DNA of 64,000 nt from an uncultured Lentisphaeraceae bacterium (GCA_949289005.1 CASEMQ010000038.1:47327-111326); one strand, 5' to 3'. Numbered from the stretch's first letter, positions 20,590 to 30,712 are shown. The notes: a model not told the origin generated them from the sequence alone. Made by a program: numbers and translations.

Positions 20590-22781
20590 ACCGCCGCGAC
20601 TTCCTCCTGGCCTCGGGCGCCTTTGCCCTCACCCCCGCCCTGCTCCGCGCCGCGCCAACGCCCGCCGATACCGCCGATGTCGCCGCGCCCGTCGCGCCTT
20701 CCGCCGCCAACCCCTTCGGCCTGCCCGGCGTGGGCACGCGCCCCAACATCATCCTCGTGCTCTGCGACGACCTGGGCTGGGGCGACCTGGGCTGCTTCTG
20801 GCAGAACGGCCGCAAGAGCGAGCTGAAAATCAAGACGCCCAACCTCGACCGCATGGCCGCCGAAGGCAAGCGCTTGGACGACCACAGCACTTGCGCCCCC
20901 GTCTGCGTCCCGGCGCGCGCCAGCATCTTCACCGGCAAACATCAGGGCCACTGCAACGTCCGCGACAACGCCTTCGACGCGCCCATCGACCCGCACATGA
21001 CCCTGGCCACCGTGCTCAAGGCCGCCGGCTACGCCACCTGGCACGTCGGCAAATGGGGCATCGGCGGCGGCGGCCAAGCCGGCCTCCCCCGCGTGGCCAT
21101 GCCCACCCAGGCCGGCTTCGACCGCGCCTACTACTATCCCGCCCACCTCCACGGCCATAGCTACTACCACTGTTACATCGAGGGGCAGACAGACCTTGAC
21201 GCCGCCAACAAGCAATCCCCCCTCGTCGACGCCCTCTCCGACGCCGCCTACCAAGCCGCCGGCCGCCCCGCCGGCTACGAACGCGACCAAGACGCCGGCG
21301 CGGCCGCCCCCCAATGGCGCCGCCCCGTCCCCAACGCCGAGGCCCGCTTCGTCTACGACATCGACCTCTTCACCGCCAAGGCCAAGGCCCTCATCCGCGA
21401 GCACCTCGAAGGCCCCGCCAAAGCCACGCCCTTCTTCCTCGCGCTCTGCCACACCGCCGTCCACGGCAGCGGCAACCGGCAGGTCGCCGACCCCGCCATC
21501 GCCTGCAAGCGCCCCTTCCAAGTCCCCGGCGCGCCCTATCCCGCCCTCACCGACGACCCCGCCACCGGCGGCGGCGCCGACCTCGCCGGCTCCGTCAAGG
21601 CCACCGCCGACACCGCCAACACGTGGATCCATCCCGACTGCCGCGCCTTCAAGACCCCCTCCCAACGCCGCTACGCCACCACCGTCCGCCGCCTCGACGA
21701 CGCGATGGGCGACCTCCTCCACTACCTCCGCCTCCGCGGCATCGACCGCGACACCCTCGTCGTCTTCACCTCCGACAACGGACCCGCCGGCGAATACCTC
21801 GACCCGGCCGGCATCCAATGGGTCGAGGAAGGGTTCGACTCCAATGGCCCCTTCCGCGGCATGAAGCGCTGGTCCTACCAAGGCGGCCTCCGCGAGCCCA
21901 CCCTCGTGCGCTGGCCCGCCGCCGTCCCCCCCGGCGTCAGCACCCTCCCCTCCACCCACGTCTGCTGGATGCCCACCTTCGCCGAGGCCGCCGGCCTCCC
22001 GCCCCCCGCCCACGCCGACGGCGTCTCCCTGCTCCCCGACCTCACCGGCATGGGCCGCCAGCTTACCCCGCGCGTCTACGCCGAATACCGCGACGGCGGT
22101 TCCGGCCAAAACTTTGGCATCGAGCAAGCCGTCCGCCAAGGCGACTACGCGCTCGTCCGCAACAGCAACAAAAACGGCGGCAAACCCGAACTCTACGACC
22201 TCCGCGCCGATCCCGGCCAAACCCACGACCTCGCCACCGAAAAGCCGGACGTCGTCGCCGCCCTCGAACCCCTCTTCCTCACCTGCCGCATCCCCATCGA
22301 CAAGGTCAAGGACGCCTGCGGCGCCGCCACCGTCGGCGGGGGCGGCGGCCGCGCCAAAACCCTCGACGCCGCCCCCCTCCCCGCCCTCCCCCCCGACGCC
22401 CCCTCCCCTCAGCCCGCCCTGTGGGTCTACCAAGGCGACGGGCCCTGGGTGCCCGACTTCCGCGCCCTCATGCCCGTCCACCAAGTCCCCCCCGCGCGCA
22501 TCGCCGCCGTCCTCGCCAAACTTCCCCCGCGCGGGTGCGGCGTCCTCGTCCACGGTCTCCTTGACCTTCCCGAGGAGACCGAGGTCGCCTTCCGCGCCCA
22601 AGGCGCCGGCGGTTGCCAACTCTGGCTCCACGAGGCCCACATTCTCGAATACGAGGCCGGCGACTGCGCCCAAGGCCGCGCCATCGCCCTCCGCCTCGCC
22701 AAAGGCCGCCACCCCTGGCGCGCCTGCCTCACCGCCCCCTTCGTCACCCTCACCGCCAACGGCGCCCCCCTCCTCGCCTGA
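20586..22781 (+). CDS. Secreted formylglycine-dependent sulfatase
   Basis: An arylsulfatase-family hydrolase of 731 residues that removes sulfate esters, probably from host or algal glycans. The N-terminus MNRRDFLLASGAFALTPALL is a twin-arginine-type signal. The metal-binding LCDDLGWGDLG is at about 58-68. The active-site CVPAR begins at Cys107 (C-x-P-x-R), to be oxidised to formylglycine by a maturase not present here. HVGKWG and FTSDNGPAGEY supply further ligands. The C-terminal ~150 residues form an extra domain of unknown role. GAAAGGAG at 20569-20576 is its ribosome-binding site. Confidence 0.93.
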   Translation: MNRRDFLLASGAFALTPALLRAAPTPADTADVAAPVAPSAANPFGLPGVGTRPNIILVLCDDLGWGDLGCFWQNGRKSELKIKTPNLDRMAAEGKRLDDHSTCAPVCVPARASIFTGKHQGHCNVRDNAFDAPIDPHMTLATVLKAAGYATWHVGKWGIGGGGQAGLPRVAMPTQAGFDRAYYYPAHLHGHSYYHCYIEGQTDLDAANKQSPLVDALSDAAYQAAGRPAGYERDQDAGAAAPQWRRPVPNAEARFVYDIDLFTAKAKALIREHLEGPAKATPFFLALCHTAVHGSGNRQVADPAIACKRPFQVPGAPYPALTDDPATGGGADLAGSVKATADTANTWIHPDCRAFKTPSQRRYATTVRRLDDAMGDLLHYLRLRGIDRDTLVVFTSDNGPAGEYLDPAGIQWVEEGFDSNGPFRGMKRWSYQGGLREPTLVRWPAAVPPGVSTLPSTHVCWMPTFAEAAGLPPPAHADGVSLLPDLTGMGRQLTPRVYAEYRDGGSGQNFGIEQAVRQGDYALVRNSNKNGGKPELYDLRADPGQTHDLATEKPDVVAALEPLFLTCRIPIDKVKDACGAATVGGGGGRAKTLDAAPLPALPPDAPSPQPALWVYQGDGPWVPDFRALMPVHQVPPARIAAVLAKLPPRGCGVLVHGLLDLPEETEVAFRAQGAGGCQLWLHEAHILEYEAGDCAQGRAIALRLAKGRHPWRACLTAPFVTLTANGAPLLA

Positions 22782-22811
22782 GCGGCCCGCGCGTGAACCC
22801 CGCGCGTGAAC

Positions 22812-22853
22812 AAAACGGCCCCGGATGCCATCTTCGGCATCCGGGGCCGTTTT
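22812..22853. terminator. Bidirectional terminator between convergent genes
   Basis: An 18-bp perfect stem: AAAACGGCCCCGGATGCC (22812-22829) pairs with 22836-22853, ending in TTTT. It can stop both the sulfatase transcript and the opposing protease transcript. Confidence 0.88.
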
Positions 22854-22877
22854 CATGCCCGGTGGCCGCCGGGCGGG

Positions 22878-25800
22878 TCATGGCGCGTCGTCGGCGTCAG
22901 GGGCGGGGCGGCTTTGGGAGGTGCGGATGCGGAAGAAACGGGAGGGCGCGTCCGGGGAGGCTGGGCAAGGAAGGGTAAGGGTGCCGTCCGAGGCGACGTC
23001 GAGACCGTCAAGGGGGAGGGTTGGGGCAGATCCGGCGAAAGTGTCGAGATCCTCGCCGACCTCGATGGCGAAGGCGAAGCCCTCGCGGCCGATGATTTCG
23101 GCGGCGGAGGCCGTGCGTTCCGCCTCGGTTGTCTTGGAGGCATCGAAGAAGCGGAAGCGGAGCGCGTCGGGGCCGACCGCGAGGATATCGATGGCGGGCT
23201 TGGGGAGCGTGGCCGCCGGTTCGCGGACCAGGCCCAGGACGGTGTCGTAGTCGTAGCGGAAGTCGGCGAGAGCCTCAATGGTGGCGAACGCCTCGTCGGC
23301 GGGGGTCTCGGGACGGTGACTCGCGAAAGCGCCCATGAGGGTGTCCAGCGTGGCGGCGGACCAGCCGGCGATGGACTCGCCGGTGAGGGATGCCTCGGGG
23401 ATGCGGTTGGCCAGGCGGGCGTGGGCCCAGACGCTGTTGCCGGCATCATCCATGACGCGGACGGAGAGGATGGCATCGTGGCCGATCGCGGCGTAGGAAG
23501 CGAGGGCGTCGGGATCCAACGCGAGGGTCAGGGTGTAGGCGAGGCTGCCGTCTTCGTCCGTGCCGGCATACGCCACGGTGCCGATGTCGCGGAGGAAGTC
23601 CTCGGCGGCGTCGCCGTCCAGGTCGGGGTCGTCGGGGTCGATGCCGGCCCACAGGCCGTCGCTGACGGTGGCGGAGAAGGTGAGCGCGTCGGGGTCTTCG
23701 GGGCCGGAGACCGTGAAGGCGATGGGCGCGGCGGGGTCTTCGCCGAGGAAGACCGTCTTGGGGAAGTCGAGGGTCGGCGGCACCGTGCCGGCCTCGGCGA
23801 GCGTGATGGGCGCCCAGAGCAGCTCGCCGGCGGCCAACGTCTCGTCGGGGGTTTTGTCCACGGCGACGGCCAGCCAACAGGGGGAGCCCTCCTGCTGCAG
23901 GGCCAGGAAGGCCGCGCGGTCATCCTCCGAGCGGAAGGTGCCGGTGCCCATGCCATCGTCGCCGATGGCGACGGCGTCGAGCGGGAAGGCGGCGTCTCGC
24001 GGGGTGTCGGTGTTTTGGATGGTCACGGCGGTGATGTCGAAGGCGGGGCCGAAGTGGGGGGCTACGCCTTCCTCCGCGTCCTCGTCAGAGTCTTCCGTGG
24101 CGATGACGAGGCGGAAGGCCTCGTTCGCGCCGTGATCGGGGAGGGGCAGGCTGCACGTGCCGGAGTCCTCGCCGTCGGGGAGGGCGAGCGGGCCCAGCTC
24201 ATCGTAGTCGCCCGAGGGCTCGTGCTGGATGAAGAGGGTGAGGGTGCTCGCGGCGGCGGCATTGGGCACGGCCTGGCCGTCGGGGTAGGCGACGCGGCGC
24301 AGGTCGATGGCGACGGCATCGCCGCCGCGGAAGAGCCCGGGGAGGAGGACGCCGGTGGAGAGCAAGACGCGCTCCTCGCAGGCGAGGCGGGCGGGGGCCG
24401 TCTCGGTGGCCGGCTCCCAAGTCCAGTTGGGGTCGCTCTCGGCGGCGACGGCGAGGTCGACGGCGAGATCGGCGGTTTCCGTGCCGAAGGTGCGGGCGCG
24501 GAGGGTGCGCACGGGGGGCGTCTCGCCGCCCTGCGCGGCTTGGCGTGCCAGCCAGTAGGGCGATTCGTACCAGCGGAAGGCGTCGGGCAGGGGGCCTTCG
24601 GCGGGGAGGCCGACAGGCTGGCCGCATTGGAAGGGGAGGAAGGCGGAGTTGTCCATCGGGAAAACCATGCCGTCGCCGGAGAGGTCCTCGCCATCCTCGC
24701 CGACTCTGTCGCGGATGGCAAGCCAGCTGTGGAAGCCTTTGCCCCAGCCGTAGTTCATCTTGGCGTAGCTCACGCCCGCGCCGAGGCCGCCGATGCCCGT
24801 GTCCACGGCGGTGCTGTCGGCCCAGCCGTAACAGACGATTTGGTGGCCGGAAATGGAGGTGGGCGCGGGGATGGCGTAATCGAAGATGGCCGCGCGGAAG
24901 GTATCGTAGAGGCCGGGGTCGAGCTCGTCCGCGGTCGAGGGCTCGCCGGCGGAGTCGGTGAGGCGGATGTTCTCCTTGAAGAGCATCTTGTAGCCCATCG
25001 TGAAAGCGAGGATGGGGCGACACGCGACGGCGAAGGCGCCGCCCGAGCCGCCGTCGTCATACTCCATGTCCAAGATCGTGGCCCAATGGTAGGCCAGGCG
25101 GGCGACCTCGGCGCCGTCGCGCGTGAAGGATCCGCCGGAGTCGGAGACGGGGAACCACGTCTTGCTGTGGATGGCCGCCCAGTCGTAGGGCGCGCCGGGG
25201 GAGGCCACCAGGACCGAGGCGAGCGTCCCGGTCGTCGCGTCGGACCGCCGGGCCCGGACGGTGGTGCCGCGCAGGGTATAGGGCCAGCGGAACCACGCGC
25301 CGACCTGGGCCATCGCCACGGCCACGCAGCCGATGGCGCACCGCCTGCCGTATCCGGTGAGAAAGCCCACTTCTTCGTCCCCCACGTCCACCGCGGGGGC
25401 GTAAAGGTTCCAAGGGAGCGCCTGGTCCCACTCCAAGGTGAAGGAGTCGATGGCTGCCGCGTGCCCCTCGAAATCCTCGGGCAACGTGGCGGAAGACCTG
25501 ACGGCGAGGAGACGCGCCAGCCCTGCACCTTGTTGCCCCAGGAGCGCCCCCCACGCCGGGTGACGCGTCTCGGGCGCGGCCCACGCGCGCGCCGCACGGA
25601 GGAAGGCGGGCTCGACCTCGGGCAGGCGCCAGAGCGCGCCGGCCAAAGCCGGCGGCAGGGCGTCCGTCGCCGGGAAGTCGTTGTCCGCGGAGAATGCCGC
25701 CACGGGGAAGCGCGCGTCGTCGGCCTCAAGCGCCACGTAACCGCGCGGCAGGAGCGGCACCACCCAGATGCCCGCGCCGTAGGCCTGGGGCGTGCCCACG

Positions 25801-25943
25801 CCCGTGACCCGCCCGCGCAGGAGCGCGTTCTGGCTGGCAAAGGCTTGCGCGGCGGCCCGCGCCGTGTCGGCGGAGATCTCGGCGCCGTGCGCCGCGAAAG
25901 CCGCGAGGATCGCGAGCAAAGTGACCCAATGTCGTCGCTTCAT
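22878..25943 (-). CDS. Large exported C10-family (streptopain-like) cysteine protease
   Basis: Secreted protein of 1021 residues. Residues 1-21 are a signal peptide (MKRRHWVTLLAILAAFAAHG). A pro-region leads to the peptidase domain, with the catalytic Cys206 in AIGCVAVAMAQV and the catalytic His367 in SISGHQIVCYGW, the usual C10 order and spacing. Residues from about 480 form several beta-rich regions (repeated xxDPDDPDLDGD-type acidic segments), and the protein ends in a beta-sandwich-like SRFFRIRTS segment. Start 25943 is preceded by GAGGGAGA; the in-frame extension upstream is non-coding promoter sequence. The plus-strand frame over the same DNA is a shadow. Confidence 0.88.
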   Translation of the reverse strand: MKRRHWVTLLAILAAFAAHGAEISADTARAAAQAFASQNALLRGRVTGVGTPQAYGAGIWVVPLLPRGYVALEADDARFPVAAFSADNDFPATDALPPALAGALWRLPEVEPAFLRAARAWAAPETRHPAWGALLGQQGAGLARLLAVRSSATLPEDFEGHAAAIDSFTLEWDQALPWNLYAPAVDVGDEEVGFLTGYGRRCAIGCVAVAMAQVGAWFRWPYTLRGTTVRARRSDATTGTLASVLVASPGAPYDWAAIHSKTWFPVSDSGGSFTRDGAEVARLAYHWATILDMEYDDGGSGGAFAVACRPILAFTMGYKMLFKENIRLTDSAGEPSTADELDPGLYDTFRAAIFDYAIPAPTSISGHQIVCYGWADSTAVDTGIGGLGAGVSYAKMNYGWGKGFHSWLAIRDRVGEDGEDLSGDGMVFPMDNSAFLPFQCGQPVGLPAEGPLPDAFRWYESPYWLARQAAQGGETPPVRTLRARTFGTETADLAVDLAVAAESDPNWTWEPATETAPARLACEERVLLSTGVLLPGLFRGGDAVAIDLRRVAYPDGQAVPNAAAASTLTLFIQHEPSGDYDELGPLALPDGEDSGTCSLPLPDHGANEAFRLVIATEDSDEDAEEGVAPHFGPAFDITAVTIQNTDTPRDAAFPLDAVAIGDDGMGTGTFRSEDDRAAFLALQQEGSPCWLAVAVDKTPDETLAAGELLWAPITLAEAGTVPPTLDFPKTVFLGEDPAAPIAFTVSGPEDPDALTFSATVSDGLWAGIDPDDPDLDGDAAEDFLRDIGTVAYAGTDEDGSLAYTLTLALDPDALASYAAIGHDAILSVRVMDDAGNSVWAHARLANRIPEASLTGESIAGWSAATLDTLMGAFASHRPETPADEAFATIEALADFRYDYDTVLGLVREPAATLPKPAIDILAVGPDALRFRFFDASKTTEAERTASAAEIIGREGFAFAIEVGEDLDTFAGSAPTLPLDGLDVASDGTLTLPCPASPDAPSRFFRIRTSQSRPAPDADDAP

Positions 25944-26038
25944 GGTGTCGTCTCCCTCATCCAATGGCAAATACGTGAACAATGAACGGAAAACAGTGAA
26001 CGGAACGCCCTTTGGGGCGATGGGGTGGGCATTGTACA
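25944..26038 (-). promoter_or_regulatory. Promoter and leader of the C10 protease gene
   Basis: On the minus strand GTG-TACAAT (hexamer 26031-26036) precedes an ~80-nt leader. The leader contains a CGCCCC..GGGCG hairpin and GTTCACTGTTTTCCGTTC, related to the repeated promoter block found before the Gfo/Idh gene, hisH and recA. A second, degenerate TTTGCCATTGG lies close to the start. Confidence 0.5.
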
Positions 26039-26081
26039 CGACTACTCGACATTCCTATGCTCCAAAGGCTATCCCGTGCCG

Positions 26082-29000
26082 TCAGCGTAGGCGGAGCCGA
26101 TAGCCAAGTCGCGGCCAGGGAAGAAAGCGCATGGGCTCGGCGGGGTCGTTGGAACGGATGTAGACGCCGCGCACGGCGGGCGGGATGCCGGCGGCGTACC
26201 GCAGGGTCGCGGCCCGCTCGCCGCCTCCTCCCAGGGTGAGCGTGAAGGTGGTGGGCGCGACCTCGCCGGCCTCACCGGGGCACCAGACGTCACGCCCCGT
26301 GAGGGTGACGGTGCGGATGGCGTAGTGGTCGTCGTCGCCGATGGCCTCGCCCAGTTGGAAGTGGAGGCCCGTCGCCGCGGGGTAGGCAGCCGGCACCGTG
26401 ATGTCCGCCGTCTCCACGTCGTCCCAGCGGGGGTCCACGTCAAAGTCGACCAACGTCTTCTCCCCATTCACCGCGTAGACGATCGGCGTGAAGAAGAGGT
26501 CGTCCCCAACGTAATCGTAGGTGAAGGTAACCATAGTCCCGGCGGTGAGGCCGCTCAGCCAGGGCAGGGGCCAGGTGAAGGAGGCGTCGGCCGTGACCGT
26601 CCGCGGCGGGTCGAACGTCCAGGAGCCCACCTCCTCGGCGTGGAAGACGGCGGGGACGACCTCCGCCTCCAGCGTCTCCTCGCCGAGGTTTCGGAGCGTG
26701 AGGGTGCCATCCGCGGCGAGGGTCGCGACCAAGCGCGGGCGGGGGTCGACGCACGCCAGCGCGTAGACGTCGCCCCAGACGACGTGGTCGGCGCGGCCGC
26801 CGGGCTTGCCGTCGAGGAAGGCCACGCCCAGCGCGTCGGCGACGCCCACGCGGTATTCGGTCTCCGCCCCAAGGGGGACGATGCGCAGGCCGACCGTGCC
26901 GGAGCGCGTGGGGGCGCCCCAGGCTCCGCCGGGCAGGCGGGTCTGCACCAGCAGGGTGCGGGCGCTCTCGCCGTCGGTGCCGTCGAAGCGGGCGAAGCGG
27001 CCGGCCCAACTGTCGCAGGGGGTCTGCGCGGGCGGGTCGGCGAGAAGGGTGAGCGTGGGCGGCGCGGGACGCGAGGCGGGGTCGTGCGGGTCGGTGAGGT
27101 CAAGGGCCTCCTCGGCGTTGGCGTAACCGTCTCCGTCAGGGTCGGCCTTGGGGTCGTAGTCGCCGCCGCCGAAGTGGGCCTCGGCCCAAGGGAGGCGCTC
27201 GGCGGCGAAGGTGACGTCCGCCGTGACGGGGCCGTAGGCGTCGCCGGCGCGGTGGCGCGTCCCGTCCTCGGCCACCCAGACACCGGTGACGACAAGGCCT
27301 TGGGCGGGCTTCGGGTTGGGCGCGGGCAGGACGAAGCGCCCGCCCTCGCGGCAGAGCATGGTGTAATCGTCGAAGGCAAGGGTGCGCCAGACCTCGGGGT
27401 CGACCGCCTCGGCGGTCCAGGTGAGGATAGCGGGGACGGCGGGCATCGCAAAGGTGGCCGTGCCGCCGACGCCCAGGTCGAGGACACGCCCCTCCGCGTC
27501 GGTGAGCAGCCAGCCGCCGGCGGGGGTCGCCACGGAGGAAATCAGTCGTTGCGTGGCGTCGTAAGACCACGCGCGAACGGCCAAGGCGGTGGCGGTGACG
27601 ACCTCCCCGGCGGCGAAGGTCTGGGTCTGGCCGACGGCGGGGGTGGCGGGGAAGAGGGGGCCCTCCGTGGCGACGGTGAGGGCGACGGGCGCGCCCACGG
27701 TCACGGCATGGGGGCCGGAGACGGCCTCGCCGGCGCGGAGGCGGTAGAGGAAGCGGCCTGCCTGCGGGGCGGTGAGGGCCAATCCCTCGGCCGGCGCCCA
27801 CGCCGCGCCGTCCGCGGAGGTCTCCAAGGTGAGGGCATCGCCCTCGGACGCCGGCCACAGAAGCCCGGCCCGGAGCGCGACGGTCTCCCCGGGCGCGAGG
27901 CGCGCGACGGGGTCGTGGGCGATGCAGGGCGCGGGCGCGCCGCCGGGCAGGCCGATGGTCAGCGCGGCCTGCCCGCCGGGGAAGGGCACGCCGTGACCGC
28001 GCACGCGCAGGACGTAGGCGCCGGGCGCGACCGCCGCCTCGATGCGCTCGGCGACGTTCGCGCGGTCGGGGCCGTCCAAGCCGTTGGGATAGGCGACGAC
28101 CGCGCCCGTGGCGTCGAGCAGCTCCAGGTCCAAGTCGTTGACCAGCGTGCGCGCGGCGTAGAGCTGGGCGGGATAATCGACCCACGTGAGGACGGCGCGG
28201 AGCGTGCCCTCGGCCTCGACCGCGACGGGGAAGTCGCGCACGAAGCCCGTCTCGCCGTAGTCGAAGGTCTCCGCGCGGGCGGCCGACAGGGCGCGGCGCA
28301 GGGAGAGCAGGCCGAAGCCCTCGGCGCCGTTGGGCGCGGGGGAGGGGATCTCACGGTTCGGCCCCTCGCCGAACTGCCCGGGATAGACGGAGGCCGCGCC
28401 ATGCAGGAGCAGGGCGCGCAGAAGCGCCTGCCCGGGGTCCGCCACGCCCAGCGCCTCGCGGCACCATTGGCGGGCGACGGTCGCCGCGCCGGCGGCGAGG
28501 GGCGTGGCCATCGAGGTGCCGTTCATCGCCAAGTAATACGCCTGCTCCTCCTCGGTGGCGGGCGCGCCCAGGAGGGAGGTGTCGCTCCCCATCCCCGCGC
28601 GGCGCGTGGAGACGATGTGCGTGCCGGGCGCGAGGAGGTCGGGCTTGACGCGGCCGTCCGGGAGCGGCCCGCGACAGGAGAAGAAGGCCACGCCGCGGCG
28701 ATCGGGCTCCTCCCCGGGCGCCGTGCCGAGGGCGTCCGCCAAGAGCGCCGCATGGCCGGTCTGCAAGAAACGCGAGCACAGGATGGGGACCTCGACGCCA
28801 TCGGCGTCGCGCCCGTCGCCCACGGGCGGCCTGTAGGTCTCCGCCGCGCCAACGGTGAGGATGTTCTTGGCCAGGGCGGTGCTCGAGGTCAGGGTGCCAA
28901 GGTCGCCCACGCCGTCGCCGTCGGCATCCGTGCCGTCGTTGGCGGCGGCGAAGAGGGGCAGGAAGTCCTGGTGCGACCAGACGAAGCGGTCGATGGACCA

Positions 29001-30254
29001 GGCGGAGAGGGAGTAGACCGCGCCCACGGTGCCGAAGGCGTCGATGCCGCCCCAACTGTTGGAGTGGATGCGCGCGCCCGCGTCATAGGCCTCCTCGAAG
29101 ACGGGGTCGAGGAGGGGCGGGACGTAGGCGCCCCCGGTTATGAGGCCGTCGGCGGTGCCGTGTGCCTGGAAGAAAAGCCGCGCGCCGGGCGCCACGCCGC
29201 GAAAACGGCGGTTTTCGCTGCCCGCGCCGTCGCCCAGGACGCTCCCCGCCACGTGCGTGCCGTGGCCGCTCCGGTCGTTGCCGTCGCCCACGCGGTGGGT
29301 GATCGCGGGGGCCGACATGGCCTCCCAAGGTTGCGGGGAGATGCCCATCACGCGGCCGCGCAGGCCGGGGTGGAAGGCCTCGGCGCCCTCCTGCCCCAGA
29401 TAGCCGGGGATACCCGAGGAGAGGCCGCTGTCAAAGACCGCCACGACCTCCCCCGCGCCGGTGAGCCACGCGCCCTCGCCCTGCAGGGCATCCGCGCCGA
29501 AGAAGCGCTCCCCGCGCGCCACATTGTTGTAGAAGCGAACCTTGTGGGCCACATCCGCGCCCAAAATGCCACCCTCCGCCGCGAATGCCCCGGCCAAGGC
29601 ATCGGCGGAGGCTTCCGTCCGCAGGGCCGTGTCCACGCGCAGGCCACCCAATCGCGTCTGCAGGCGTGCCGCCGTCGCCGCGTCGGCGCAGGCCAGCACG
29701 ACGGGGATCGCCTCGCCCGTCTCGACGGCGCGGCGGAGGGCAGCGGTCACCGGGAGCGGCGCCGGGGCCACCCGACACCCCGCGGCGCGAAGCGCGGACA
29801 AGGCATCGCGCGGGAGCATCGCGTCATAGCCACCGGCAGGGTTCCAGCCCAGCGCCTCACCCCCCACCTTGGCAATGGCCGCACGGACCTCCGCAACCGC
29901 CAAGCCCGCAACCGGGAAAACCGTCCGTCGCACCCGGCCGGTTGCGTCCTCGCAATCCATCGGCACCGCCGCCGGCAACGGCGCCCCGGGCTTTCGCGAC
30001 GGCGTGGGTGACGACGACGATGACAGGACGGGGGCAGCCCCCGACGCCCCGTCCGACGCATCCGCCACCCCCGCACCCTCGTTCGATCCGCCCCGAAAGG
30101 CAAACCACGCGACCGCGCAAACCCCCACCGCAAAAATCATTCCCGCGCCCCAGGCAAAACCGCGCTTCATCGCAGCGGCCGGCTTTTTCGTGCACGCTTT
30201 CGGGTTGGCACGCCCTCCCCCAGGAGAAGGATTGGTCATTGCTTTCTTCTTCAT
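26082..30254 (-). CDS. Giant exported subtilisin-like serine protease (S8)
   Basis: A protein of 1390 residues. A long basic N-terminus precedes one hydrophobic helix (about 33-53), so it is exported or membrane-anchored. The S8 triad is complete: Asp275 in VAVFDSGLS, His331 in SGHGTHVAG, Ser581 in MNGTSMATP, with the oxyanion Asn in SNSWGG (about 399). A propeptide-like region lies at about 110-260. C-terminal to the catalytic domain are a P/PPC-like beta domain (about 640-760), further beta modules, and an acidic TSP3-like calcium repeat, DPDGDGYANAEEALD (about 1068-1082). The start is supported by AAGGAGG 8 nt upstream. It follows the C10 protease gene in the same orientation, 138 nt upstream of it. 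Confidence 0.88.
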   Translation of the reverse strand: MKKKAMTNPSPGGGRANPKACTKKPAAAMKRGFAWGAGMIFAVGVCAVAWFAFRGGSNEGAGVADASDGASGAAPVLSSSSSPTPSRKPGAPLPAAVPMDCEDATGRVRRTVFPVAGLAVAEVRAAIAKVGGEALGWNPAGGYDAMLPRDALSALRAAGCRVAPAPLPVTAALRRAVETGEAIPVVLACADAATAARLQTRLGGLRVDTALRTEASADALAGAFAAEGGILGADVAHKVRFYNNVARGERFFGADALQGEGAWLTGAGEVVAVFDSGLSSGIPGYLGQEGAEAFHPGLRGRVMGISPQPWEAMSAPAITHRVGDGNDRSGHGTHVAGSVLGDGAGSENRRFRGVAPGARLFFQAHGTADGLITGGAYVPPLLDPVFEEAYDAGARIHSNSWGGIDAFGTVGAVYSLSAWSIDRFVWSHQDFLPLFAAANDGTDADGDGVGDLGTLTSSTALAKNILTVGAAETYRPPVGDGRDADGVEVPILCSRFLQTGHAALLADALGTAPGEEPDRRGVAFFSCRGPLPDGRVKPDLLAPGTHIVSTRRAGMGSDTSLLGAPATEEEQAYYLAMNGTSMATPLAAGAATVARQWCREALGVADPGQALLRALLLHGAASVYPGQFGEGPNREIPSPAPNGAEGFGLLSLRRALSAARAETFDYGETGFVRDFPVAVEAEGTLRAVLTWVDYPAQLYAARTLVNDLDLELLDATGAVVAYPNGLDGPDRANVAERIEAAVAPGAYVLRVRGHGVPFPGGQAALTIGLPGGAPAPCIAHDPVARLAPGETVALRAGLLWPASEGDALTLETSADGAAWAPAEGLALTAPQAGRFLYRLRAGEAVSGPHAVTVGAPVALTVATEGPLFPATPAVGQTQTFAAGEVVTATALAVRAWSYDATQRLISSVATPAGGWLLTDAEGRVLDLGVGGTATFAMPAVPAILTWTAEAVDPEVWRTLAFDDYTMLCREGGRFVLPAPNPKPAQGLVVTGVWVAEDGTRHRAGDAYGPVTADVTFAAERLPWAEAHFGGGDYDPKADPDGDGYANAEEALDLTDPHDPASRPAPPTLTLLADPPAQTPCDSWAGRFARFDGTDGESARTLLVQTRLPGGAWGAPTRSGTVGLRIVPLGAETEYRVGVADALGVAFLDGKPGGRADHVVWGDVYALACVDPRPRLVATLAADGTLTLRNLGEETLEAEVVPAVFHAEEVGSWTFDPPRTVTADASFTWPLPWLSGLTAGTMVTFTYDYVGDDLFFTPIVYAVNGEKTLVDFDVDPRWDDVETADITVPAAYPAATGLHFQLGEAIGDDDHYAIRTVTLTGRDVWCPGEAGEVAPTTFTLTLGGGGERAATLRYAAGIPPAVRGVYIRSNDPAEPMRFLPWPRLGYRLRLR

Positions 30255-30309
30255 CCAAGAGCCTCCTTAGATGCGCAAACGCATGATACACTTTCCATAA
30301 CCGGCTTGC

Positions 30310-30318
30310 ATTATAACA
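30310..30318 (-). promoter_or_regulatory. Promoter of the S8 protease gene
   Basis: Minus-strand TATAAT at 30315-30310, preceded by ATGT, gives a start near 30303 and a leader of about 50 nt. Between this promoter and 30680 I see no gene I can support; weak open frames on both strands there lack ribosome-binding sites. Confidence 0.6.
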
Positions 30319-30683
30319 TAAAGATCGGCCACGACTTCCCGAGGGACCGCAGTTTGCGCGGATTTGAGCGAACTTTTCCCCCGATGCGTTTCGCGAACGT
30401 CCGGATGGAGAAATCGGGGGTCGTTCGCCTGCAACGCTTCCAGAGCTTGATGCACAGCGCCGCGTCGGACTTGCCGCCTTCGCGGATGAGCGATTCCTGC
30501 GTCCGCCGCCGTTGGACCGCGCCGCCCCCTAGGGGGCGCCCCCCTCTTCTGCTTTGCCTCGACCTCTGCCAGTCCACCTTCTTTCCGCTTTCTCTTCTTC
30601 CTTTCGCCTGCGCAATTACATTGTGGACGATTCACGTCGGCCGCGCCCGAGGAAATCGCTTGCGGGGCGGGGCGGAAATCGGG

Positions 30684-30689
30684 TAAACT
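30684..30689 (+). promoter_or_regulatory. Promoter of the sensory hydrogenase operon
   Basis: TAAACT lies 23 nt before ATG 30713. GAAGGAGA at 30699-30706 is the ribosome-binding site. No clear -35 is seen. Confidence 0.5.
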
Positions 30690-30712
30690 GGGTGTATCGA
30701 AGGAGAGAGCAT

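Noticed and set aside
22806..25985. 1059-codon plus-strand open frame opposite the C10 protease
   Set aside because: Low-complexity Gly/Glu/Ala-rich product, no ribosome-binding site, and complete overlap with a gene whose catalytic residues are intact. GC-rich codon bias opens the antisense frame.
26325..30011. 1228-codon plus-strand open frame opposite the S8 protease
   Set aside because: Antisense shadow: Gly/Arg-rich composition with no recognisable domain, while the minus-strand gene has the full subtilisin triad.
30306..30686. Open frames on both strands between the S8 protease and the hydrogenase operon
   Set aside because: They contain the promoters of the flanking genes, have no ribosome-binding sites, and encode no recognisable domain.
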